Assembly: GCF_900107795.1 (NCBI RefSeq)
Contig: NZ_FNRL01000020.1
Coordinates: forward strand, 1-64,000
Direction of reading: 5' to 3'
DNA from: Chitinophaga terrae (ex Kim and Jung 2007)
Lineage (GTDB): Bacteria; Bacteroidota; Bacteroidia; Chitinophagales; Chitinophagaceae
Length of the DNA stretch: 64,000 nucleotides
Position 1 is the stretch's first letter. Each line of letters begins with the position of its first letter. Positions 8,555-18,400 of the stretch are shown here, piece after piece. Below the pieces are notes generated by a model. It was given only the letters and a program-made list of their open reading frames with translations. It searched no databases and was not told the DNA's origin. Position numbers and translations under genes: made by a program.

Positions 8555-10237
8555 ATGAAAAACTATGTATACGCCCTTCCATGTTATGTGCTGCTGATGC
8601 TAACTGCGGCGGCTTACGCCAACGAATATACGAAGCTGCGGAATATTACACCGCCTCCCGCTCCTGTAAATCAATATGAGAAGGCCGAATGGAATATTGA
8701 TCTCACTGCCGGGTATGACAATCCCTATGATCAACGGCAGGTGAAGCTGGACATGCTGCTGGTATCTCCCTCAGGGAAACCACTGCAACTGCCCGCCTAT
8801 TTTGATCAGGCGGCAGGAAACTGGAAGTCGCGCTTTACCCCACAGGAGGCAGGCAGGTATCAATACTGTTTTGAGCTGGTTGCCGGGGGCGATACCGTAA
8901 AAAGCAGCACCGCTGTATTTACCGCAAATAAAAGCCAGCGGAAAGGTTTTCTTCATAAAAACGACCTGTGGACATTTCGATTCGACAACGGCGAATTATT
9001 CCGCGGCATCGGCGAAAACGTTGCCTGGGAATCCCGTTCCTTTGAAAACGATAAATGGACATACGATTACCTGCTCCCTTCACTGGCAAAAAATGGCGCT
9101 AACTTTTTCCGCACCTGGATGTGTTACTGGAACCTGCCCCTGGAATGGAAGCAGCCGCGCAATACCAAAAGATATCAGCCATCCGCCGACTACTTTCACC
9201 CCGGCGCTATCCGCCGTATGGATCAACTGGTAGAACTATGCGATTCGCTGGGCCTTTATTTCATGCTCACGCTCGACTGGCATGGCCACCTGATGGAACA
9301 GGGAGGATGGAAACACAGCAGCTACAACAAGGCTAACGGCGGCCCGGCCCACAATCCCACTGCCTTTTTCACCAGCCGGGAAGCAATGGAAAAGTATAAG
9401 AACAAGCTGCGTTACGTGGTAGCCCGCTGGGGATGCAGCACAAGTATAGCGGTGTGGGAGTTTTTCAACGAGGTGGATAATGCCGCGTTTACAGCATCCG
9501 ACAGCATACTGATTCCGCCGCCGGTTATTGCACAATGGCACCTGGAAATGAGCCGCTATTTGAAAGATATCGACCCCTATGGGCACCTGGTCAGCACAAG
9601 CGTTTCACACCGGGATATTATCGGGATGAATTCTATTCCCTACATCGATTTCAACCAGAAACATATTTATAAGCATACAGAAAAAATACCGGGCATTTAC
9701 CCTGAGTATATCCAGACCTATGGCAAACCATACGTGGTAGGCGAATTCGGTTACCGGTGGGAAGACCAGGACCCCAGGTATGCTGCCGAAGCGAATTATG
9801 ACTACCGCCGTGGTTTATGGTATGGTATGTTTAGTCCTACGCCCATACTTCCCATGTCGTGGTGGTGGGAGCTGTTTGACGATCAGCATATGACACCTTA
9901 CCTGCAAAGCGCAGCCACGATCAGCAATATGATGTTGCAGGCAGGTAATGGGCATTTTGAACAAATACCTGTACGGGCCGGGCTGCTGGAAGCGTACGCA
10001 CTGAAATGCGGCGATACATTTTTTATATACGCGCTGAATAATACAAACAGTGAACAACCCGCCGAAATGCAGGTAGCCATTCCTTCCGCTTATTCTATGC
10101 AATATTTTCAACCCCTGCAACACAGCTGGCGTAAAACGACATACAGGCAGGCCGGTGGAAAGGTGACAATCAATAATATCGCGGTTCCCCCGAAGGAAGA
10201 GATAGTATTTGTCTTTACGCCGCAGAGCAAATTCTGA
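8555..10237 (+). CDS. Clan GH-A glycoside hydrolase with DUF5060-like N-domain
   Basis: A secreted retaining glycoside hydrolase (560 residues). It has a signal peptide ending near AAAYA (residue 22), an N-terminal immunoglobulin-like domain (about 30-125) of the DUF5060 type, and a TIM barrel (about 135-470) related to GH5-like enzymes. The expected catalytic pair is visible: acid/base E306 in WEFFNEVDN and nucleophile E397 in VVGEFGY. The last 90 residues form a beta-sandwich. It sits 66 bp after the hybrid regulator and faces an operon with a GH26 enzyme, so a mannan- or glucomannan-type substrate is likely. The exact family and bond are not certain from sequence. There is no lipobox, so the enzyme is probably periplasmic. 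Confidence 0.78.
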   Translation: MKNYVYALPCYVLLMLTAAAYANEYTKLRNITPPPAPVNQYEKAEWNIDLTAGYDNPYDQRQVKLDMLLVSPSGKPLQLPAYFDQAAGNWKSRFTPQEAGRYQYCFELVAGGDTVKSSTAVFTANKSQRKGFLHKNDLWTFRFDNGELFRGIGENVAWESRSFENDKWTYDYLLPSLAKNGANFFRTWMCYWNLPLEWKQPRNTKRYQPSADYFHPGAIRRMDQLVELCDSLGLYFMLTLDWHGHLMEQGGWKHSSYNKANGGPAHNPTAFFTSREAMEKYKNKLRYVVARWGCSTSIAVWEFFNEVDNAAFTASDSILIPPPVIAQWHLEMSRYLKDIDPYGHLVSTSVSHRDIIGMNSIPYIDFNQKHIYKHTEKIPGIYPEYIQTYGKPYVVGEFGYRWEDQDPRYAAEANYDYRRGLWYGMFSPTPILPMSWWWELFDDQHMTPYLQSAATISNMMLQAGNGHFEQIPVRAGLLEAYALKCGDTFFIYALNNTNSEQPAEMQVAIPSAYSMQYFQPLQHSWRKTTYRQAGGKVTINNIAVPPKEEIVFVFTPQSKF

Positions 10238-10286
10238 ACGCCCTGAACAACCCTATAATTTGATCATTCCACAAAAATTAAATGTT

Positions 10287-10952
10287 ATGAAAAAAATCTC
10301 AGTAGTAATGCTTGCATTCTCCTTATGCGTTGCTGTTGGCTGTAAAAAAGATGTAGCAGCAGATGGTGGTAAGGAAAAATCCCAGCCCCGCGCTGCGTTG
10401 CCTCAAAGTGCATTCAACCTGTGGAGCACCTGTAATGGCCATCCATACCTGATTTCAGGCAGCAACGGCATATGCGTACCCGTTGGCAACTGCAGTACCG
10501 ACATTGATGCGGCGCAGCAAAATGGCGGTCAGAATGCCACCGGCCTGCAATTCTATGGTTGCTTCAAAGGAGGCAGCAACGCCTACAGCAGCGCCAGCGA
10601 ACAGGCAGTGTTTGTATGCGACAATATTACCCAATGGAACGGTAATGAAATGGGCTTTGTAAAAACGCTCAACGATAATGTATTGAAAGGATATCTGCAG
10701 GGTGGGGGACAGTATATTTATCAAACCATCTCGGTAAATGACAACGGCTACCATACTTTCAAATGCCAGGCCAGGAGCACGAATACACACCAGGTTGATT
10801 TCTATGTAGACGGTACCTATAAGTTCACCCTTACCAACAACAGCGGTACCTATTACAACAACTGGTACTACTTTGTAGGTACGAACCACTGGTACGGGGG
10901 AAGCGACCCTACCGGCCAGCAGATTGAAATGTATAACATGACCACTTTCTGA
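10287..10952 (+). CDS. PUL-associated lipoprotein of unknown family
   Basis: A lipoprotein of 221 residues, read from the ATG at 10287, which gives a clean type II signal peptide (VAVGC, then KKD). An in-frame start 78 bp upstream would overlap the preceding gene and bury the signal. I do not recognise the mature domain. It is rich in Gly, Asn, Tyr and Trp, and has several Cys residues in the first half that could form disulfides. The stretch VDFYVDGTYKFTL near the C-terminus resembles strands in concanavalin-like (LamG or GH16) jelly rolls, so a glycan-binding or lyase-like role is possible. It lies 49 bp after the GH-A hydrolase and ends at a terminator. Confidence 0.7.
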   Translation: MKKISVVMLAFSLCVAVGCKKDVAADGGKEKSQPRAALPQSAFNLWSTCNGHPYLISGSNGICVPVGNCSTDIDAAQQNGGQNATGLQFYGCFKGGSNAYSSASEQAVFVCDNITQWNGNEMGFVKTLNDNVLKGYLQGGGQYIYQTISVNDNGYHTFKCQARSTNTHQVDFYVDGTYKFTLTNNSGTYYNNWYYFVGTNHWYGGSDPTGQQIEMYNMTTF

Positions 10953-10971
10953 TAATCTTTATTACGGGGCG

Positions 10972-11004
10972 AAGGGATGTATCTTTTGGATGCATCCCTT
11001 TTTT
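10972..11004 (+). terminator. Rho-independent terminator
   Basis: The stem AAGGGATGTATC (10972-10983) pairs with GATGCATCCCTT (10989-11000), with one G-U pair. A TTTTT loop region separates the arms and a T-run follows on the plus strand. It closes the plus-strand gene group and touches the 3' end of the convergent outer membrane protein gene. Confidence 0.8.
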
Positions 11005-11929
11005 AATGGATCAGGGTGAAGGGCAAGCCTGCGTGCAATGTCCAGCAACTGCTTCTCACATTGTTGAGGCGTGTAACGGCCACATCACCGTTATGCAGGT
11101 AGAGATGTTCTGCTCCATACCCGGTAACGCGGTAGTCGTAAGCCAGTTCCAGGTTTAGGTATGCCTTCCCGAACATCCGCATCTTCGCCTCGATCGTCGG
11201 ATGAACTGCATAACCTTTTGCGGCATGCATGAAACTCAGCGGATGGCGAAAGCTGGGGATAAGGTTCCAGTCGGCTTCGGCATGGTACCACAGCTGGCTG
11301 TAAGCCATGCCGGCTACCAGTGAAGTATTGCCTGATACAAGCCATTCAGCGGTTGTTTTCATTATCAGTCCTTTCCATTTACTGGCATAAGTAGACCGCA
11401 GATCCGAAGGAGTGAACTGGTCTGCCGGCAGCAGGTAATTCAACTGCTGCTGATTCGTATAGCCGGACTGTATAAGCCATTTCAATTGCGGGGAAGCATG
11501 CAATACAAAACCGATCGTGCTGTTAAAATCGCGGAAGTATCCTTTATTGGCACTGAAACGGCCGGCATAGCTGGGATATTGCCGGTTATCTTCCTGGTAA
11601 TCGTTATCTGTGGCATGGCCGCCTGCATATCCCATCCCGGCAAAACCAAGCGTGGCATACCATCTTCGTAAGGGCTGAAACGTAAGCCTGCTGTACATGC
11701 CGGCGCCCAGCAGGTTATGCCATTGTAATTCCGACATGATATTGGGAGATGTACCTGCGCTGTTTCCGGCCACTGACCACGAAAGGTTCGCGGTTGTTCC
11801 GGCGGCGCCAACTTCCGCACGCAGCAGGGGCTCAAGCGCAGCAGCCTGTTGCGCGGCTGCCGATGTAAAACATCCGCAGCACACACAACAGGCTGTAATT
11901 AGTTTTCCCAGCCGAGGTATTATTTCCAT
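11003..11929 (-). CDS. Outer membrane beta-barrel protein, omptin-like
   Basis: A 308-residue protein with a Cys-rich signal peptide (about 1-26, ending in SAAAQQ) and alternating amphipathic strands ending in an aromatic/hydrophobic residue pattern, as in outer membrane barrels. The segments WSVAGNSAGTSPNIMSEL and GGHATDNDYQEDN recall the omptin/Protochlamydia-porin type of barrel, where acidic loop residues are important. No catalytic pair could be confirmed. Its ATG overlaps the end of the upstream GH26 gene by 10 bp, which suggests translational coupling and a role in the same PUL, for example in substrate or product passage. This role is inferred from position. Confidence 0.6.
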   Translation of the reverse strand: MEIIPRLGKLITACCVCCGCFTSAAAQQAAALEPLLRAEVGAAGTTANLSWSVAGNSAGTSPNIMSELQWHNLLGAGMYSRLTFQPLRRWYATLGFAGMGYAGGHATDNDYQEDNRQYPSYAGRFSANKGYFRDFNSTIGFVLHASPQLKWLIQSGYTNQQQLNYLLPADQFTPSDLRSTYASKWKGLIMKTTAEWLVSGNTSLVAGMAYSQLWYHAEADWNLIPSFRHPLSFMHAAKGYAVHPTIEAKMRMFGKAYLNLELAYDYRVTGYGAEHLYLHNGDVAVTRLNNVRSSCWTLHAGLPFTLIH

Positions 11930-12948
11930 CCGGGCATTCTTTCTAATGTGACAACATTATCTGCGTTATATAATTGTTTGAGATCAGCATTCGTATTTTT
12001 CTCATAAGTGAGTTCGGACCAGCTCATGAAAAACACCCAGCTGGGTTGGTTCATCAGCGTTGCCGCTGAAGGCAGCTTATCACACTCGCCTATGGCAACA
12101 GGCTTTCCACGCGCCGCGCGCAGCATCGCTTCATATTTGGCCTGCGTATAGCCCGAACCGTCGTATACGTCCAGTGCTGCAATATCAAAGTATTCATCGC
12201 CAGGGTAGTAGTTCACTGCATCGGCCGAAAGAGAACCGAAGTCCTGTATATCCCATACCCAGATGAGGTTATTCAGCCCTTTCACTTTGGTCATGTAATC
12301 GTGCAGCATACGATACAGCTTCACAGTGCCTTCTGCTCCGGGGCGGCCGCCCCACCAGAATTTGCCCTGGTTCATTTCATGCATGGGCCGCCACAGCACT
12401 TCCACGCCTTTGCTTTTGAGCTGCTGCAGGAAAACGCAGATCTCATCTACTCTCAATTTCCAACGCTGGTTCAATGCACTCCCATCAGTACACAGTTCTC
12501 TCCATTGCGCATCCGAGAGGCGGCTCAACACCCCCGCACCATCATCCCAGGCGCAAGGTTCATCGTTTGCTGGGTTACAGGCATGCCACATGATGTTAAC
12601 AACGGCGCCGCGTTCCCATTGTTTCACAGCTTCATCTATCATCAGCTGGCGGTTATTGATGTTATCCTGCTGAAACAGGAAGTCGCCGCTCCACAAAGCG
12701 GGGTAACGGCCGGTAGTATTGTATATCTCGTTGGTCCACCTGGCGGGAGTGCTATTCGGTTCGCGGTTGTGCATGCCCGACAGGGTCTTTTTTCCTGCGA
12801 TGCTATATAAATACCGCATGGTGCGGAACGGACTTTTTACTGTATCCTTGCCTGGCTCGTTGCCCGGCGTACTGCCGGCATTTTTCGAACAGGCGCCAAA
12901 GGCCATCAGTACAGAAAGTATAATAATATTCAGGCTCATAATTTTCAT
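11920..12948 (-). CDS. GH26 beta-mannanase-family lipoprotein
   Basis: A glycoside hydrolase of family 26 (342 residues), a family dominated by endo-beta-1,4-mannanases. The signal peptide ends in a lipobox (AFGAC, C20), so the enzyme is membrane-anchored and may face the cell surface. The TIM barrel shows the family signatures: acid/base E191 in WRPMHEMN with the following FWWG, and nucleophile E288 in VAIGECD. It is the fourth gene of the susC-susD-lipoprotein-GH26-barrel operon and the main clue that the locus targets mannan. GH26 also contains a few beta-1,3-xylanases and lichenases, so the substrate is probable rather than proven. Confidence 0.9.
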   Translation of the reverse strand: MKIMSLNIIILSVLMAFGACSKNAGSTPGNEPGKDTVKSPFRTMRYLYSIAGKKTLSGMHNREPNSTPARWTNEIYNTTGRYPALWSGDFLFQQDNINNRQLMIDEAVKQWERGAVVNIMWHACNPANDEPCAWDDGAGVLSRLSDAQWRELCTDGSALNQRWKLRVDEICVFLQQLKSKGVEVLWRPMHEMNQGKFWWGGRPGAEGTVKLYRMLHDYMTKVKGLNNLIWVWDIQDFGSLSADAVNYYPGDEYFDIAALDVYDGSGYTQAKYEAMLRAARGKPVAIGECDKLPSAATLMNQPSWVFFMSWSELTYEKNTNADLKQLYNADNVVTLERMPGWK

Positions 12949-12957
12949 ACCTCTTGG

Positions 12958-13881
12958 TTATTGGTTCTTTTTAATATCTATCCAGAATCTGCGCGGGCGT
13001 TTTACAAACTTATCCAAATCGGAGTAGATATTCCCCCAGTCATCGGTTCCGCTGAGTGTAAAGTCAAGGGAATTATCCGTAACCGTTTTACTTAATCCAT
13101 TTCCCAGGTCAATAGTGGTGGCGCCCAGGAAAGTACCGGTGGTTCTTTTGCCTGCTTTACTGATGAAAGTGACGGTGTTGTTTACATAATCTCTTTCCCA
13201 GGTGCTTTCGCCTGTGGGAATAAGGCGGTAAACATTATCCAGGTCCATAGCCGGGTTACTGAACATAAAGCTGGCATATAAGCCGTCGGGTCCTGCGTTA
13301 TTGGTTACCTTACCGGTAGTTTTACCGTCTGCGGTAACGCCGCTAAATTCGAAGGTGATGGTATTGTCCAGTTCCTTATCAGGCGTATTGTTGCCTGCCC
13401 ATACCCAGGGTTTATCTTTCAGGTTAATAACTGCGCCGCCGCCATATTCCGGTCCGGTGCCGCCATATAACACTAACGCCTGTACGGAGTAGGAGCCCAG
13501 CAGTGTTTCCGTGAAAGGAATGATCTCTACCGTCCATTCCCGGGTTGTGCCGGCTTCGGAGGTAATGGTGAACTTTGCCTGGTTGTTATTGCCGGAGAAG
13601 TTGATCGGCGTGCCGTTTGCCGGCGAAATATCCGACTTGTATGAAGTCTGGATCTGAGCAACCACGTTACTCAGATCAGTGCCTGGTTGCACCAGTACTT
13701 TCACGGTAGCCTTGGCCGCCGTTCTGTCGATAGCGGCTGGCCCAATCTGCACCAGCCCTCCGCCAAGGGTAATGGCTTCAATAGATCTTTCGTTGCTGGT
13801 AACGCCCCCGAAAGGGTCTTTGGTACAGGCGCAGCAGCAGGCGATCAGCAAAAAGGATATATAAAGAGATAAATGTTTCAT
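12958..13881 (-). CDS. Putative surface glycan-binding lipoprotein (DUF5018-like)
   Basis: A 307-residue lipoprotein (signal ending in a CCCAC lipobox, then TKDPFGG) directly after SusD, the usual place for a SusE/SusF-like surface glycan-binding protein. Residues 30-125 form an Ig-like domain of the DUF5018 kind (SIEAITLGG ... WTVEIIPF), also seen duplicated in the DUF4960 protein of the fructan locus in this window. The C-terminal 180 residues, rich in Trp, Asn and Gly, form a beta-sandwich of a family I cannot name and are the likely sugar-binding part. Five base pairs separate it from susD. Confidence 0.7.
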   Translation of the reverse strand: MKHLSLYISFLLIACCCACTKDPFGGVTSNERSIEAITLGGGLVQIGPAAIDRTAAKATVKVLVQPGTDLSNVVAQIQTSYKSDISPANGTPINFSGNNNQAKFTITSEAGTTREWTVEIIPFTETLLGSYSVQALVLYGGTGPEYGGGAVINLKDKPWVWAGNNTPDKELDNTITFEFSGVTADGKTTGKVTNNAGPDGLYASFMFSNPAMDLDNVYRLIPTGESTWERDYVNNTVTFISKAGKRTTGTFLGATTIDLGNGLSKTVTDNSLDFTLSGTDDWGNIYSDLDKFVKRPRRFWIDIKKNQ

Positions 13882-13886
13882 GACAA

Positions 13887-15410
13887 TTATTTATTTATTA
13901 AAGGATTCGTATCCAGCTCCCTTTGAGGAATAGGGAAGAAATAGGCGCCGCTGGTAATGACCTTGCCATATTGCTGTACCAGTACTTTTTCCATGTTATG
14001 TGTTCTGCGCAGGTCGAACAGCCGGTTGCCTTCAAAGGCAAGTTCCCATGCGCGTTCCTGCAATACTGCATTCCGGAAGGTGGCCGCATTCAGCCCCGGC
14101 TGCAGGTCGCCGATCCCTGCCCGGGCGCGTATTTTATTGATGGCAGCATAACCATCCGCAGTGGGGCCGCAGGCCTCAGCGTATACCAGCAGTATGTCGC
14201 TGTACCTGATAATAGGCGAATTAGCGCTGGTGGCATCGCCTATACGCGCGGGATCTATAAACTTGCGGGTAAACGGCCGGGAACTGCTGTTGATGTCGAG
14301 TTGATAGGTTTGCCCGTTGTTGGTGTAAGACGATACGATCAATTGCGTTTTACGCCTGTCGTTATCTGCATAACTGAAGTAAATGCCGGGCTCCGTCCGG
14401 AAGTGCCCCCAGCCCTGGCCGATATTGATGGTAGCACTGTCGGGCTTCAACTGGTTGTATGGAATGGTCATGGGCCTGTCTGCCGGCAGGAACATGTTTG
14501 GCAACTTTGAGAAACTTCCTTCCCGGTCCCCGCTTCTGTCTACAGCGGCATCAAAGATGTGTTCAGTAACTGCTGCTTTCTTGTAAATATCAATATTGAA
14601 GATATCAGGCAATACCGGCGTTAGTGCAAAGGCAGTTTGTCCCGTCACCACCTTTTCTGCATATGCTTTTGCCAGCGCATACATTTCATCGGGGTTAGCC
14701 ACAAAATCATAACCCGGAGAAGCAGATGCCTTTGATGATGCCAGATGCAAATATACTTTTGCCAGTAAGGCCTGTGCGGCAGGGCGGTTAGCCCGTCCTT
14801 CGCTGATGCGTTCCTGCGTAATAAGAGAGTCTGCTGCTTTAAGATCGCTGATAACCTGGTTATACACGTCGCGGACCGGCGATTTGGCAATAGGTATCTG
14901 GGAAGCGTCATCTATCGTAGTTGTACGTAATGGCACTTCTCCGAACATGCGAACCAGGTTGAAAAAATGCAGTCCGCGCAGGAAGTATCCTTCGCCGGTG
15001 ATCTGGTTGCGTTCTGCATCCGTCATACCTGGTATACCCGGCACGTTTGCAATTACCGCGTTGGCCCTGGCAATACCGCGGTAGAGGTATGTCCAGATAT
15101 TATCCAGGTCAGGATTGGTAGAAGTGGTACGCAGTTCGTCCAGTTCGAAGTTGCCTACGCCTGCATCTCCCTTCTGCGTCAGATTTTCTGTAGGCAGTTC
15201 GGTGATGATATAGTAACCCCTGGAGTAGTAACCTACTTCAGGTAATATTGAATAGGCATAGATGATAGCCGCCCTGGCATCGTCGGCCGTTTTATAATAG
15301 GAACGGGAATTGATCATACCGTATGGCTGCTCCTCCATTTTAGAACAGGCAGGTAGTATTGTTGAGCCCAGGACGGCAGCCAGTATATATCTGTAAACAA
15401 TCTTTTTCAT
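13887..15410 (-). CDS. SusD/RagB-like nutrient-binding lipoprotein
   Basis: A 507-residue SusD-family protein that caps the TonB-dependent channel on the cell surface and binds the oligosaccharide before import. It has a lipobox (ILPAC then SKMEEQ), an N-terminal SusD-like_3 part with TPR helices (about 25-230, including the YFLRGLHFFNLVRMFGEVPL segment), and the C-terminal RagB/SusD part ending in WELAFEGNRLFDLRRT and FFPIPQRELDTNP, which are hallmarks of the family. It lies 18 bp downstream of its SusC partner. Its partner and the downstream GH26 enzyme suggest mannan fragments as ligand. Confidence 0.95.
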   Translation of the reverse strand: MKKIVYRYILAAVLGSTILPACSKMEEQPYGMINSRSYYKTADDARAAIIYAYSILPEVGYYSRGYYIITELPTENLTQKGDAGVGNFELDELRTTSTNPDLDNIWTYLYRGIARANAVIANVPGIPGMTDAERNQITGEGYFLRGLHFFNLVRMFGEVPLRTTTIDDASQIPIAKSPVRDVYNQVISDLKAADSLITQERISEGRANRPAAQALLAKVYLHLASSKASASPGYDFVANPDEMYALAKAYAEKVVTGQTAFALTPVLPDIFNIDIYKKAAVTEHIFDAAVDRSGDREGSFSKLPNMFLPADRPMTIPYNQLKPDSATINIGQGWGHFRTEPGIYFSYADNDRRKTQLIVSSYTNNGQTYQLDINSSSRPFTRKFIDPARIGDATSANSPIIRYSDILLVYAEACGPTADGYAAINKIRARAGIGDLQPGLNAATFRNAVLQERAWELAFEGNRLFDLRRTHNMEKVLVQQYGKVITSGAYFFPIPQRELDTNPLINK

Positions 15411-15428
15411 GTCTTTGATTTTAGCTGA

Positions 15429-18400
15429 TTAGAAAACTACGTTAGCTCCCAGCGATACGGCGCGGGGGCGTGGATAGGCTCCGTTGTTGATACCATTTTC
15501 TCCAACCTCCGGATCAAAGCCTTTGTTAAAACCGGTGAAGGTGTATAGGTTGTTGCCGGAGAGATAGATGCGAAGACTTTTTACAAATTTCACTGCATCT
15601 GTTTTCAGGTTGTATCCCAGGGTGATATTCTGTATTCTCAGGAAAGAACCATCAGTAAGGTAGAAGTCAGATGCTCTCCATCCGCGGGTACCGTTGGCCC
15701 TCGGGTATTCCGTGCTGGGGTTATCAGGCGTCCAGCGTTGCAGCCAGCGGCTGGCGGTCATTTTCTGGAAATCCCATACCTGTCCCCCCTGTACGCCATA
15801 GAGCTGCATTGAAAGATCAAATTGCCTGTAACGCAGGTTCGTATTCAGGCTATATATAAAATCGGGGTTTGGATTGCCGATAATGGTTCGGTCGTAAGAA
15901 TCTACAATGCCATCGGGCTTGCCGCCGGGACCCGATAGATCCAGGTATTTGACTTCACCGGGTTGGGCATCCACGCCGGTCAGTCCTGCTTTAATACCTT
16001 CGTCGAGTGTTTGTATAATGCCTGCGGTTTTATAGCCGTAAAAAGAAAACATAGGTTGCCCAACCGTATAAGTGCTGATCTGCTGGCGTACAGATTCGTA
16101 GAGCGTTCCGATGAATACCTGGTTGCTCTCGCCCATCGACACTACCTTGTTGGTGTTTTTGGTGAACATTCCTCCCAGGCTCCAGGTGAAATTTGCCTGG
16201 TTAATGACGTTTGCATTCAAACCTATTTCGATACCGCGGTTCTCGATTTCGCCGTCGTTGATCCATTGCTGATCATAACCTGCGCTGGGGGCAATTGTTT
16301 TAAGGCGCAGCAGATCGCTGGTATGTTTGATATAATAATCTGCGCTGAGGGTCAGCCGTTGATCCAGGAAACCGAGATCCACACCAACATCCAGGGAGCG
16401 GGTGGTTTCCCATTTGAGGCTGTTGTTACCCAGTCCGCCAACAATAGTACGTCCCTGTTCATCGTTTGCGCCTGCAAGGCCAGGTCCGAAGCCTGTTTCA
16501 AAAACGGCGCCGGTGAAATACTTATTGGAACCATAGCGGTCCAGCGTTTGGTAAGGACTGATACCCTGGTTGCCTGTCAGGCCGTAGCTGGCCCTTACTT
16601 TTAATTCGGAAAAGAGGCCCAGGTTCCTGATAAACTGTTCTTCCCCTGCTTTCCAGGCCAGTGCGGCAGAAGGGAAGAAAGCCCATTTGTTGTTTGAACC
16701 GAATTTCGTGGATCCGTCGGCCCTGGCGGTAATGGTGAGCAGGTATTTATCATTGAATGTATAGTTGCCGCGTCCATACCAGGAGGCCAGGTCGAAACGC
16801 TGAAGCGAGTTTGAAATCAGCATCGTGCTTGCTGTTGCCAGGTTTTCGTTCTGCATCACGTCATTTACAAAGTTCTGACCGGTGAGAGTGCTGAACCTGT
16901 TTTCCGTTTTCTGGTAGGAGAAACCTGCAACGAGATTGGTTTTATGCCGTTTCCCGAAATCTTTGGTGATGGTAAAATAGTTTTCATTCAGCAGGTCGAA
17001 ATAGTTGCCGTTCGATATGCTGCCATAACTTCCTTTGTTGTCCAGCGCCCGTTGGGTACTGTTTTTAGGATCGTACTGGTCCTGTATGCTGTTGCCGGAT
17101 TTGGCATTAATGGAAGTTCGGAACTGCAACCAGCTGTTAATCCTGAAATTAACATAAAGGTTTCCCATTACGTCAGTTGTTTTTGTTTTATTCAGCAGCT
17201 GGTTGGCCAGTGCTATAGGATTACCGAAATCGGTATTGCTGTTGCGGAAATAGTTGCCGGTAGAATCATATACCGGCCAGATTCTTGACCTGCCCACACC
17301 GAGTTGTTGCCCGTAGGCTTTTGTATAAGCCAGGATTACGTTGGTACCTGCGGTGATGGCGTTGGTGAGTTTTTGTTCCAGGTTTAAACGGGAAGTATAT
17401 TTTTCATACCCGTTTTTTATAACCATTCCCTGTTCATTATAATAATTGCCGGAGATGGCATACCTGGTTTTATCACTGCCGCCATCTGCTGTTAGGGTAT
17501 AGTTCTGCGAATAAGGATGACGGTATACAAGGTCCACCCAATCCGTATTTACCGGCCATTTAGGCTTATTGGGGTCCAGTCCCCGGAGTTCTGCAATAGA
17601 GGGGAAATATACCATGCCTGTACCAACAGGCCTGTAAATACCGATGTAGGGCACATCTGTCGCAATAGCTCCTCCATTGATAGCAGCTTCGTTGGCAAAA
17701 GTGGCATCTTCTACGGGATCGCGCCATACGTCTGGTTTATTAGCGAGGAAGGAGACGGTTTGCAGGGTATTGAATGAAATACGGTGCTGCCCCTGTTTGC
17801 CTTTCCGGGTGGTTATCACTATAACCCCATTGGCGCCACGGGAACCGTAAATAGCCGCGCTGGACGCATCTTTCAGTACTTCTATCGACTCGATATCTTC
17901 GGGGTTTATCTGTTTCAGGTTGCCCGCATCGCCCCATGGATAACCATCTACTACTACCAGCGGATCTTTGGACCCATTGAGGGAACTGGCGCCGCGGATA
18001 CGGATAGTGGCGCCAGCGCCAGGCGCGCCGCCGCCGGTTGTAACCTGCACACCCGCTATCTTTCCCTGTAAAAGCTGATCAACGGAAGAAGAAGGCGTTC
18101 TGTTCAGATCGCTGCCTTTGAGTGTAGCAACAGCGCCGGTAAGGTCGCTCTTTTTTACAGCGCCGTAACCTACTACCACTACGTCGTTCAGGTTGCCCGG
18201 AGCCAGCTGCATGTGAACAGTGATGTCTGACTGCGCACCCAGCGGGATTTCTTTGGTTTGCATACCAACATAAGAGACCAGCAATATTTTACCGCTGGGA
18301 GGAATACTAAGGACAAATTTGCCATCGCCATCGCTGACGGTAGCCGTCTTTGTCTCTTTTACGACCACGGTAGCACCCGGGAGTGGTTTGGCCTGTTCAT

